Below are positions 50,915-58,822 of a DNA stretch of 64,000 bases, in pieces. Within the stretch, counting starts at the first letter, position 1. Each line of letters starts with the position of its first letter. Position numbers and translations under genes: made by a program. This stretch comes from Georgenia yuyongxinii (lineage in GTDB: Bacteria; Actinomycetota; Actinomycetes; Actinomycetales; Actinomycetaceae). The notes beneath the pieces are model-generated. The model did no database searches, was not told where the DNA came from, and was given only the letters and a program-made list of their open reading frames with translations. The stretch lies in the NCBI RefSeq assembly GCF_006352065.1, contig NZ_CP040915.1:1178001-1242000 (forward strand). The letters are read 5' to 3'.

Positions 50915-52317
50915 GGCTCACCACCACCACCCGCCCCGCCGCCGCGGACCGCACCGCAGCGGAGCTCGAGGCACGTCTCGCCGTCCTCACCGACGCCCTC
51001 GACATCGCGGGCGACCAGGTCGCTCCGGCGGCCGCCGCGACTGCCCGCGCCGACCTGGAGGGCGTCCGCGCCCGGTTCGCCCTGGGTACGGAGCACACGG
51101 TCGTGGCCCTCGTCGGCGGCACGGGCTCGGGCAAGTCCTCCCTCTTCAACGCCATCTCGGGGCTCCTCTTCGCCGACGTCGGCATGCTACGACCGACCAC
51201 CGACGAGGCCGCGGCGTGCGTGTGGGGCGCGGACGCCACCGCCCTCCTCGACTTCCTGCAGGTCGCGCCGCTGCGCCGCATCCAGCGGGAGTCCGAGCTC
51301 GATGGCGACCACGAGCGTGACCTGCACGGCATGGTGCTGCTGGACCTGCCCGACCACGACTCGATCGCGCGCGAGCACGCCGAGCAGGTGGACCGGCTGC
51401 TGCCGCTGGTGGACCTGCTCGTATGGGTGGTCGACCCGCAGAAGTACGCCGACAACCTCCTCCACGAGCGGTACCTGCAAACGTTGCACGACCGTCAGGA
51501 GAACCTGATCGTCGTCGTCAACCAGGCCGATACCCTTCCGGCCGGTGGGGTGGAGAGGGTGCGCGCGCACGTGCTGGAGCTGCTCGCGGCCGACGGGCTG
51601 GACGCCGTGGAGGTGCTGGCCACCTCCGCCGCCCAGCAGACGGGCATCGGCGCGGTCCGCGAGCACCTGGCCGACGCCGTCGCCCGTCCAACTACGAGGC
51701 TGGTCACTGCGCGGGCCGAGGTCGACGCCGTGGCAGCACGTCTGGCGGAAGAGGTCGGGAGCGCGGAGCCGGACCTGCCCGATACCGGTCGCGCCGCGGC
51801 CGAGCTCGCCCGTGCCGCCGGACCGGGCGTGGCCGACGCCGTCGTCTCGGCGGTGCGGACGCGGTGGGTGACCGTATCCACGGCCGGGCTTCCGGTGCGG
51901 TGGGCGGCCTGCGTGGACGCGACGGTCGCGTCGGCCGCGGAGCTGGGCGCCGCCACGGGCGACGCCGTCGCCGCGTCGTCCGAGGCCGAGGCGCCGGGGA
52001 GCCGGCGGGCGCGACGCTTCACGATCCTCGCCGCCGCGCTCGGGCTCGCGACCGTCGCGTACCTGGTGCTGGCCTTGGTGCAGGGGCTCAGTGCGGCCGC
52101 GACGGTGGTGCCGGCGCTGTCCGGGCTGCTCGCCGCCGCGGCGGTGGCTGCCCGGGCCGTCGCCGTGCGCCGCGAGGACGCTGCCGCGGCGACGGCGTCC
52201 GTGGAGAGACACCGTGTGGCGGCGGCGGGGGTCGTCGTCGACCGGCTGCTCACGGGCCCAACGGCCGCCGTGCTCGCCCGGCACCGGCAGCTGCGCGAGG
52301 CGGTTCGCACGCCCTAG
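50911..52317 (+). CDS. Dynamin-like GTPase, second of a pair, with membrane helices
   Basis: 468 residues. P-loop VALVGGTGSGKSSLFNAISG, G2 MLRPTTDEAAACVW, G3 MVLLDLPDHDSIAREHAEQV, G4 LIVVVNQADTLPAGGVERVR (NQAD). Two hydrophobic helices at about 368-390 and 398-420 (LGLATVAYLVLALVQGLSAA) would anchor it in the membrane; no such helices exist in the partner. Paired dynamin-like GTPases with overlapping genes are seen in bacteria (for example DynA-type or Streptomyces DynA/DynB) and remodel membranes or support sporulation-type division; the role here is inferred. Confidence 0.87.
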   Translation: MRLTTTTRPAAADRTAAELEARLAVLTDALDIAGDQVAPAAAATARADLEGVRARFALGTEHTVVALVGGTGSGKSSLFNAISGLLFADVGMLRPTTDEAAACVWGADATALLDFLQVAPLRRIQRESELDGDHERDLHGMVLLDLPDHDSIAREHAEQVDRLLPLVDLLVWVVDPQKYADNLLHERYLQTLHDRQENLIVVVNQADTLPAGGVERVRAHVLELLAADGLDAVEVLATSAAQQTGIGAVREHLADAVARPTTRLVTARAEVDAVAARLAEEVGSAEPDLPDTGRAAAELARAAGPGVADAVVSAVRTRWVTVSTAGLPVRWAACVDATVASAAELGAATGDAVAASSEAEAPGSRRARRFTILAAALGLATVAYLVLALVQGLSAAATVVPALSGLLAAAAVAARAVAVRREDAAAATASVERHRVAAAGVVVDRLLTGPTAAVLARHRQLREAVRTP

Positions 52318-52425
52318 CTGCCACTCCGTCCACAGGCCGTCCCCGGTACTCGGCGGCGGCGTGCACCGACGGGGCACCGTGTGTCTCGTGGCCGGCGCCG
52401 GGTCGGCCCGGACCGAGGAGCGAGC

Positions 52426-53001
52426 ATGGCCGACAGGAACGAGATCACGGTGCAGGGCCGGCTGGGTGCGGACCCGGTGCGGCGCGTCGGGGCCAACCGT
52501 GCGAGCTGGGTCACCTTCCGGGTGGGCACGACCCCGCGCGGCCGGGACCGGAGCACGGGGGAGTACAAGGACGGGCGCACCGAGTGGTTCACCGTCAAGA
52601 CTTGGGGTGACCTGTCCGAGAACGTGGCCGACTCCCTCCACAAGGGCAACCCGGTCGTCGTACGCGGCAAGGTGTACGTGGACACCTGGACCGGCGAGAA
52701 CGGCGAGCGGTGGGACCACGTCATCCATGCCGACGCGGTGGCCGTCGAGATCAAGGGCGGCACGGTCAAGTACACCAAGACGATCCGGGAGCCGGCCGCC
52801 GTGCCAGGCACCGCGAACGGTGTGATCACCGGGCCGGACGGGTCCCAGTGGGAGGCGCGGGAGGACGACGACGCCGCTGGCGAGGGCGACGACGCCGCGG
52901 CCGAGGACGACGAGAACGCGCAGCTGCCGAGCGATGACGACATCACCGAGGAGGAGCTCGAGGGGGAGTTGTCGGCGGCCGGGCTCGGGACCTTTGGCTG
53001 A
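52426..53001 (+). CDS. ssb: Single-stranded DNA-binding protein (variant without DIPF tip)
   Basis: 191 residues with an SSB-type OB fold: NEITVQGRLGADPVRRVGAN, ASWVTFRVGTTPRGRD, DGRTEWFTVKTWGDLSENVA, DSLHKGNPVVVRGKVYVDTW. After about residue 130 comes an acidic linker (EREDDDAAGEGDDAA-type) ending EELEGELSAAGLGTFG. The usual C-terminal tip DDDIPF, which docks partner proteins, is absent although a DDDITEEE run exists further in. It is therefore probably a secondary SSB, not the replication SSB. ATG with GAGGAGCGAGC upstream. Confidence 0.85.
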   Translation: MADRNEITVQGRLGADPVRRVGANRASWVTFRVGTTPRGRDRSTGEYKDGRTEWFTVKTWGDLSENVADSLHKGNPVVVRGKVYVDTWTGENGERWDHVIHADAVAVEIKGGTVKYTKTIREPAAVPGTANGVITGPDGSQWEAREDDDAAGEGDDAAAEDDENAQLPSDDDITEEELEGELSAAGLGTFG

Positions 53002-53156
53002 AAGCCCGGCCAGGGGGCGCGGCCCAGGAGTCTCACGGCCCAGAGTGTGGTGTTGGCAACGCGGAAGGAGATGCGGCGGGGCGGTGTCCTAACCTTGGAC
53101 ACTGAAGCGGTCTGCCCCGGGGCAGACCGACCCCACGTGAAGCGATGCGGAGAGCA

Positions 53157-54839
53157 GTGGCTGAGTACATCTACTCCATGGTGCGGGCGCGTAAGGCCCA
53201 TGGCGACAAGGTCATCCTCGATGACGTCACCATGGCCTTCCTGCCTGGCGCCAAGATCGGCATGGTCGGGCCGAACGGTGCCGGGAAGTCCACCATCCTC
53301 AAGATCATGGCCGGGCTGGACACGCCCTCCAACGGCGAGGCCCGCCTCTCACCCGGTTACACCGTGGGCATCCTGCAGCAGGAGCCTCCGCTGAACGAGG
53401 AGAAGACCGTCCTGGGCAACGTCCAGGAGGGCGTGGCCGAGATCCTGGGCAAGGTCGAGCGGTTCAACGAGATCGGCAACCTCATGGCCGAGCCGGACGC
53501 CGACTTCGACGCGCTCATGGAGGAGATGGGCAAGCTCCAGACCGAGATCGACGCGGCGAACGCGTGGGACCTCGACTCCCAGCTCGCCCAGGCCATGGAC
53601 GCGCTGCGCTGCCCCCCGCCGGACGCCGACGTCAGCATCCTGTCCGGTGGTGAGCGCCGCCGCGTGGCGCTGTGCAAGCTCCTCCTCGAGCAGCCCGACC
53701 TGCTGCTCCTCGACGAGCCCACGAACCACCTCGACGCCGAGTCCGTCCAGTGGCTCGAGCAGCACCTGGCCAAGTACCCCGGTGCCGTCATCGCCGTCAC
53801 CCACGACCGGTACTTCCTCGACCACGTGGCCGAGTGGATCGCCGAGGTCGACCGCGGGCGCCTGTACCCCTACGAGGGCAACTACTCCACGTACCTGGAG
53901 AAGAAGGGCGAGCGTCTGCAGGTCCAGGGCAAGAAGGACGCCAAGCTCGCCAGGCGCCTCAAGGAGGAGCTGGACTGGGTCCGCTCCAACGCCAAGGGCC
54001 GCCAGGCGAAGTCCAAGGCTCGTCTGGCGCGGTACGAAGAGATGGCCGCGGAGGCCGAGCGCACCAGGAAGCTCGACTTCGAGGAGATCCAGATCCCGCC
54101 GGGCCCACGCCTGGGCTCGGTGGTCATCGAGGCCGACGACGTGCGCAAGGGCTTCGACGACCGGGTACTCATCGACGGCCTGTCCTTCTCGCTGCCGCCC
54201 AACGGCATCGTCGGCGTGATCGGCCCGAACGGCGTCGGCAAGACGACGCTCTTCAAGACGATCGTCGGGCTGGAGCCGCTGGACGACGGCGACCTCCGGG
54301 TCGGCGAGACCGTCAAGCTGTCCTACGTCGACCAGTCCCGGGCCGGCATCGACCCGAAGAAGACCCTGTGGGAGGTCGTCTCCGACGGGCTCGACTTCAT
54401 CCAGGTCGGCAACGTCGAGATGCCCTCCCGGGCATACGTCTCGGCGTTCGGGTTCAAGGGCCCGGACCAGCAGAAGCCGGCGGGTGTGCTCTCCGGCGGC
54501 GAGCGCAACCGCCTGAACCTGGCGCTGACGCTCAAGCAGGGGGGCAACGTGCTGCTGCTGGACGAGCCCACGAACGACCTCGACGTCGAGACCCTCGGCT
54601 CGCTCGAGAACGCCCTGCTGGAGTTTCCCGGCTGCGCCGTCGTGGTCAGCCACGACCGGTGGTTCCTCGACCGCGTCGCCACGCACATCCTGGCGTGGGA
54701 GGGCGACGAGGAGAACCCGGCCAAGTGGTACTGGTTCGAGGGCAACTTCGAGGCGTACGAGACCAACAAGGTCCAGCGCCTGGGCGCCGACGCGGCACGG
54801 CCGCACGCGGTGACCTACCGCAAGCTCACCCGCGACTGA
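53157..54839 (+). CDS. ettA: Energy-dependent translational throttle protein EttA (ABC-F ATPase)
   Basis: 560 residues with two ABC domains. Starts VAEYIYSMVRARKAHGDKVI, as other EttA, from GTG 53157 (GGAGAG upstream); an ATG at 53145 would add four residues. Walker A GPNGAGKSTILKIMAG and GPNGVGKTTLFKTIVG, signatures LSGGERRRVALCKLLLEQPD and LSGGERNRLNLALTLKQGGN, Walker B LLLLDEPTNHLDAES and VLLLDEPTNDLDVET. The arm and the linker with WVRSNAKGRQAKSKARLARY (the P-site tRNA interaction helix) are present. EttA binds the ribosomal E site and gates the first peptide bond according to ATP/ADP. Confidence 0.95.
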   Translation: MAEYIYSMVRARKAHGDKVILDDVTMAFLPGAKIGMVGPNGAGKSTILKIMAGLDTPSNGEARLSPGYTVGILQQEPPLNEEKTVLGNVQEGVAEILGKVERFNEIGNLMAEPDADFDALMEEMGKLQTEIDAANAWDLDSQLAQAMDALRCPPPDADVSILSGGERRRVALCKLLLEQPDLLLLDEPTNHLDAESVQWLEQHLAKYPGAVIAVTHDRYFLDHVAEWIAEVDRGRLYPYEGNYSTYLEKKGERLQVQGKKDAKLARRLKEELDWVRSNAKGRQAKSKARLARYEEMAAEAERTRKLDFEEIQIPPGPRLGSVVIEADDVRKGFDDRVLIDGLSFSLPPNGIVGVIGPNGVGKTTLFKTIVGLEPLDDGDLRVGETVKLSYVDQSRAGIDPKKTLWEVVSDGLDFIQVGNVEMPSRAYVSAFGFKGPDQQKPAGVLSGGERNRLNLALTLKQGGNVLLLDEPTNDLDVETLGSLENALLEFPGCAVVVSHDRWFLDRVATHILAWEGDEENPAKWYWFEGNFEAYETNKVQRLGADAARPHAVTYRKLTRD

Positions 54840-54852
54840 CCGCCGCACACCG

Positions 54853-54886
54853 CGAGCGCCGTCGGGAGATTTCCCGACGGCGCTCG
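54853..54886 (+). terminator. Terminator of ettA
   Basis: CGAGCGCCGTCGGGA (54853-54867) pairs exactly with TCCCGACGGCGCTCG (54872-54886), loop GATT, followed by TTGGTTTG. Confidence 0.88.
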
Positions 54887-55017
54887 TTGGTTTGTGGCTG
54901 CTCGCCAGGTCGGAACCTTCTCGCCCGGGGGAGATCCGGGGGAGATGACGTCTCGCGGCCGCGGGCCCCTCGTTGCTCGGCCGACCCCTAGGGTGGGCCC
55001 GGAGCAAAGGAGAGCGG

Positions 55018-55533
55018 ATGGCTCGGCTGACGATCCCGCTGCAGCTGCGGTGGAGCGACATCGACGGGTACCAGCACGTCAACAACGCGCGCATGTTCAC
55101 GTTGCTGGAGGAGGCCCGCATCGCGGCGTTCTGGGCCTCGACGCCCGGCGACGCGCACTTCGACGCGATCGGCGGCGGCGTCGACCCCGCCGCCCGCACG
55201 CACGCGCCGGGCACGAAGGTGCTGGCCACCGGCCCGGGATCGGGCACCAACACCTACATCGCCCGCCAGGAGATCGAGTACCTCGCGCCGCTGCCGTACA
55301 CGCTGCACCCGATCCCGGTCGAGCTGTGGATCTCCCACCTGGGCGGGGCCAGCCTGGACATCTGCTACGAGATCCCCGGGCCGGACGGGGTCGCGGCGCG
55401 CGCCATGACCACGCTGGTGCTCATCGATGAGAAGACCGAGCGCCCACGGCGGATGTCCGAGCAGGAGCGGGAGGCGTGGTCCGCCTACCTGGAGGAGCCG
55501 GTCAGGTTCCGCCGTCGGCCGCGGGACGACTGA
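55018..55533 (+). CDS. Acyl-CoA thioesterase, 4-hydroxybenzoyl-CoA (hotdog) family
   Basis: 171 residues. The hotdog opening LRWSDIDGYQHVNNARMFTL holds the catalytic Asp of 4HBT enzymes, with LLEEARIAAFW as the central helix, and VELWISHLGGASLDICYEI, AARAMTTLVLID as later strands. It hydrolyses an acyl-CoA in the cytoplasm; substrate unknown. Ribosome site AAAGGAG before the ATG at 55018. 30-70 nt upstream is GGGAGATGACGTCTCG, which vaguely resembles the dispersed repeat. Confidence 0.88.
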   Translation: MARLTIPLQLRWSDIDGYQHVNNARMFTLLEEARIAAFWASTPGDAHFDAIGGGVDPAARTHAPGTKVLATGPGSGTNTYIARQEIEYLAPLPYTLHPIPVELWISHLGGASLDICYEIPGPDGVAARAMTTLVLIDEKTERPRRMSEQEREAWSAYLEEPVRFRRRPRDD

Positions 55534-55545
55534 CGCGCTCCGGGG

Positions 55546-56589
55546 TCAGCCCGACGACGCATTCGCGGAGGACTCGTCCAGCAGGTCGATGACCGCCTGC
55601 TCCGGCTTGCCCCGCGTGTCCGGCGGCGTCTCCTCCTCGGGCTTGATCACCCGGCGAGCGAGCCCGGGGTCGACGGTCTCGCCGTCGTGCGCGAGCTCGA
55701 TCAGGCGCGAGTCGATGTAGGCGGAGCGGCTCACCGCCGGCGTGTTGCCGAGGTAGCCCGCGACGGCGGCGACGGCCTCGCGCTCGGCGCGCAGGAGGGC
55801 GCGCTCGCTCTCGACGTCGGCACTGCGTGCCGCGAGCTCCAGCGCCGCCAGCACCGTGCCGTGCCAGGTGCGGAAGTCCTTGGCGGACGCGTCGGACCCG
55901 ACCCGGTCCTTGATGTAGGCGTTGATGTCGGTGCTCGTGATGTCGTGCCACCCGCCCCTGTCCCGGTAGGCCAGCAGCTCCTCGCCGCCCCCGCGGCGGC
56001 GGCGCAGCATCCGCAGCGGAACGACGAGGTCGTCGTCGCGCAGCTGCAGCCGGCGCAGCTGACCCGACTTGGCCGTGTAGACGAAGGTGAGGAGGCCGTC
56101 CTTGCCGATGCGGACGTGGTCCTTACGCAGCGTGGCGAGGCCGTGACTGCCGTTGTCCTCCGCGTAGGTCTCCCCGCCGACCCGGAAGAAGCCGCGGTCG
56201 AGGAGCCGGAAGGCGACGGCGAGGGCCCGGGCGTGGGGCATGCCTGGCCGGGCCAGGTCGATGGAGACCTGGCGGCGCGCGGCAGGCAGGCGCTGAGCGA
56301 GCTCGAGGACGCGGGCGTGCTTCTCGGCGTCGCGCTTCTCCCGCCACGCGGGGTGGTACAGGTACTGCCGCCGCCCGGCGTCGTCGGTGCCGACGGCCTG
56401 GATGTGGCCGTTGGGTGCGGGGCAGATCCACACGTCCCGCCAGGCGGGCGGGATCACCAGCGCCTTGCAGCGGGCGATCACCTCAGGGTCGGTGATCCGG
56501 GAGCCGTCGACGTCGAGGTACACCCAGCCGCGGCCGGCACGCCGCCGCCCTAGGCCGGGGGAGTCCACGCTCACCCGCCGCAGTCTCAT
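55546..56589 (-). CDS. DNA topoisomerase IB (poxvirus/bacterial type)
   Basis: 347 residues. Relaxes DNA supercoils via a 3'-phosphotyrosyl link. Order of motifs: WVYLDVDGSRITDPEVIARC, VIPPAWRDVWICPAPNGHIQ, VSIDLARPGMPHARALAVAF, GLATLRKDHVRIG (catalytic Arg/Lys region), SAKDFRTWHGTVLAALEL (Arg and His) and VSRSAYIDSRLIELA, where Tyr291 is the nucleophile. All five catalytic residue sites are identifiable. The ATG at 56589 begins family sequence. Only some actinobacteria have this enzyme, so it is an accessory gene. Confidence 0.92.
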   Translation of the reverse strand: MRLRRVSVDSPGLGRRRAGRGWVYLDVDGSRITDPEVIARCKALVIPPAWRDVWICPAPNGHIQAVGTDDAGRRQYLYHPAWREKRDAEKHARVLELAQRLPAARRQVSIDLARPGMPHARALAVAFRLLDRGFFRVGGETYAEDNGSHGLATLRKDHVRIGKDGLLTFVYTAKSGQLRRLQLRDDDLVVPLRMLRRRRGGGEELLAYRDRGGWHDITSTDINAYIKDRVGSDASAKDFRTWHGTVLAALELAARSADVESERALLRAEREAVAAVAGYLGNTPAVSRSAYIDSRLIELAHDGETVDPGLARRVIKPEEETPPDTRGKPEQAVIDLLDESSANASSG

Positions 56590-56718
56590 CGCCCGCCTCG
56601 CACGGGCACAGTGTGACTCGGGCGGGCGCCACGCGCACGGCAACCGTCGGGGCCCCGCGCCGCCATGGTTACCCTGGGGACGAAATCAGTCCATAACGTT
56701 CCGAAATGGAGGTGCGCG

Positions 56719-57240
56719 GTGTCTCCGGACCCCCAGCATCCCGGGCCTGCGGGAGCGCAGCCACAGTACGAGCAGTCACAGCCATGGCCGAACGCGACAC
56801 CCCCTGCCTACGGCAACCAGCCGGGCGGTGGGTACGACTCTGGGCCGTCCTACGCGGCGGCGTACCAGGCTGGGAGCTATGGCCCGACGGCTCAGGCCAC
56901 CGGCGCTCCCCACTCGCCCTACGGCCAGGCGCCATACCCGCCGGCCGGTCAGGGCGGCAGCTCGTTCTTCCACGCCCTCTTCGACTTCTCGTTCAGCAGG
57001 TACATCACCCTGACCTTCGCGAAGGTGATCTACGGGATCTCCATCGGCCTCTCCGTCGTGGCGTGGCTCATCTACCTCTTCGCGGGGTTCGCCTACGAAC
57101 CCGGCCTGGGGGTGCTCACCCTGCTGCTCGGCTGGATCCCCGCCCTCTTCTTCATCATCGTCGCGCGCGTCTCGCTCGAGTTCGCCGTCGCCATGATCAA
57201 GACCGCGGAGAACACCTCGGCGCTGGCCGGTCGCCGCTGA
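56719..57240 (+). CDS. DUF4282 domain-containing membrane protein
   Basis: 173 residues. GTG at 56719 after GGAGG. Residues 1-80 are a Pro/Gly/Tyr/Gln-rich low-complexity tail (repeated QPxPGxYG-like units). The DUF4282 domain follows: FFHALFDFSFSRYITLTFAK, VIYGISIGLSVVAWLIYLFA, then VLTLLLGWIPALFFIIVARV and SLEFAVAMIKTAENTSAL. Two to three membrane helices. Function unknown; the tail looks like an unstructured cytoplasmic or extracellular linker. Confidence 0.87.
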   Translation: MSPDPQHPGPAGAQPQYEQSQPWPNATPPAYGNQPGGGYDSGPSYAAAYQAGSYGPTAQATGAPHSPYGQAPYPPAGQGGSSFFHALFDFSFSRYITLTFAKVIYGISIGLSVVAWLIYLFAGFAYEPGLGVLTLLLGWIPALFFIIVARVSLEFAVAMIKTAENTSALAGRR

Positions 57241-57348
57241 CGGCCGCGGCGGCCCGCCGGCTCAGCGCCGCCCGGGCCGCCAGCATCCTCGGGGAGCCCG
57301 CCAGCGCCGAACGCACGGGGGCCGGACGGTCACATTTCACAGTCTGGC

Positions 57349-58356
57349 TCAGCGCAACGCGGGCCGGTGCCACTCGCCGTCATCGTCGGTGGGGGCCGGT
57401 CGGTCGTCGTCGTCGGGCACCCGCACCATGCCCTCCTGACCCACTGTCGCCACGTGGGCGCCCGACCGGTCGAAGACCTTCGCGATCCCGAGACCGCGCC
57501 CGCCCTGCGCGCTGGGGGAGTGCTGGACGAACAACAGCCAGTCATCCACACGCACGGGCCGGTGCCACCACATGGCGTGGTCCAGGCTCGCCACACTCAG
57601 GCCCGGTGTGCGCCAGTGCAGGCCATGACGGCGAAGCACCGGCTCGAGCAGCACCTGGTCGCACGCGTAGGCCAGCAGGGCCCGGTGCAGGAGCTGGGTG
57701 GTCCCGGCCGGCAACGGCGAACGGGCCCGCATCCACAGCATCTGCTCGTCCGAACGCGCCTGCGGCGCATGCAGGTAGACGCTCTCGTCCACGTGTCGGA
57801 TGTCGAAGGCGGCGATGGAGGACATGAACTTCGCGACCGGGTGGTCGATCGTGTCGAACAGCGTGATGGCGCTGGTCAGGCTCTCCGGGTCCGGCGCTGC
57901 CGGGGCGCTCTCGCCGTGCTCGCGGCCCGGCTGGTCCTCCTGGTAGGAGCTGATCAGCGACAGGATCGGCTTGCCCTGCTGCAGCGCGTGGGTGCGCCGG
58001 GTGCTGAAGGACCGTCCGTCGTGCAGCCGCTCTACCGCGAACGTGATCGGCAGGTCCAGCTTGCCCGGGCGCAGGAAGTACCCGTGGACCGAGTGCAGCT
58101 GGCGGACGCCGTCGCCGTCGCCGACCAGGGTGTCCGCCGCGGCGACGATCGCCTGCGCGAGCACCTGACCGCCGTAGATGCGCTTGTTGAGCTGTGGCAG
58201 CGAGCTGCCCGCGTACTCGTCCCCGCCGAGGCGTTCGAGCCTGAGGGTGCGCAGCACCGAGGCGAGGGGCTCGGCGTCGGTCTCGGGCACCGGCAGCACG
58301 TCGGGGCCGGCCGCCACCTCGGGGGTGAGCGGCAGCGGCCGGGGGGACTCGGGCAT
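57349..58356 (-). CDS. tesB: Acyl-CoA thioesterase II (TesB family)
   Basis: 335 residues in two hotdog halves. RIYGGQVLAQAIVAAADTLV and HSVHGYFLRPGKLDLPITFA form the first, SYQEDQPG the link, and the second carries LSVASLDHAMWWHRPVRVDD with the catalytic Asp (SLDH), then LFVQHSPSAQGGRGLGIAKV (the HSPSAxGGRGL block). Cytosolic, releases free fatty acids from acyl-CoA. The first 30 residues are a Pro-rich extension. 30 nt before it (in its direction) is the end of the globin gene's neighbourhood, so globin and tesB may be cotranscribed. Confidence 0.93.
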   Translation of the reverse strand: MPESPRPLPLTPEVAAGPDVLPVPETDAEPLASVLRTLRLERLGGDEYAGSSLPQLNKRIYGGQVLAQAIVAAADTLVGDGDGVRQLHSVHGYFLRPGKLDLPITFAVERLHDGRSFSTRRTHALQQGKPILSLISSYQEDQPGREHGESAPAAPDPESLTSAITLFDTIDHPVAKFMSSIAAFDIRHVDESVYLHAPQARSDEQMLWMRARSPLPAGTTQLLHRALLAYACDQVLLEPVLRRHGLHWRTPGLSVASLDHAMWWHRPVRVDDWLLFVQHSPSAQGGRGLGIAKVFDRSGAHVATVGQEGMVRVPDDDDRPAPTDDDGEWHRPALR

Positions 58357-58386
58357 CGCGTTCCTTCTCTGGGCGGGGCCGCGCCG

Positions 58387-58803
58387 TCAGATGAGCGGGG
58401 TGCGGCTGGTCTCGGGGGTGTTGACCATGGAGTCGGCCGCCCGGATGAGGTAGTCCCACAGCAGGTTCTCGGCCTCGGGGGCGAGGTCGAGCTCGTCGAG
58501 CGCCACCCGCATGTGCGTGAGCCAGCGGTCCCGGGCGTCGGGCGTGACGGCGAAGCGGACGTGGCGCATGCGCAGGCGGGGGTGCCCGCGGGTGTCGGAG
58601 TAGGTGGTGGGTCCGCCCCAGTACTGCTCGAGGAAGAGGCGCAAGCGCTCCTCGGAGCCCTCCCAGTCGTCCTGGGGGTACATCGGCGCGAGGTGCTCGT
58701 CCGTGCGCACGCCCTGGTAGAACCGCGCGACCAGCCGCGCGAAGGTCTCGTGCCCGCCCAACGCGGCGAAGAGCGTGTCCGTCTCGGTCGGTTCGATACT
58801 CAC
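58387..58803 (-). CDS. Truncated hemoglobin, group II (GlbO-like)
   Basis: 138 residues, 2-on-2 globin. ALGGHETFARLVARFYQGVR gives helices A-B, LAPMYPQDDWEGSEERLRLF the CD-E turn of trHbO, EQYWGGPTTYSDTRGHPRLR the group-II E-F motif, and MRHVRFAVTPDARDRWLTHM the proximal His and Trp. GTG start. These bind O2 with high affinity and may help respiration or peroxide chemistry. It lies 19 nt after ptsP in the same direction. Confidence 0.92.
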   Translation of the reverse strand: MSIEPTETDTLFAALGGHETFARLVARFYQGVRTDEHLAPMYPQDDWEGSEERLRLFLEQYWGGPTTYSDTRGHPRLRMRHVRFAVTPDARDRWLTHMRVALDELDLAPEAENLLWDYLIRAADSMVNTPETSRTPLI

Positions 58804-58822
58804 GGCGTCATCATCCCACCCG

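Noticed and set aside
54945-54960. GAGATGACGTCTCG as another copy of the dispersed AGATGTCATCT repeat
   Set aside because: Only one imperfect unit, no partner 19 bp away; probably chance.
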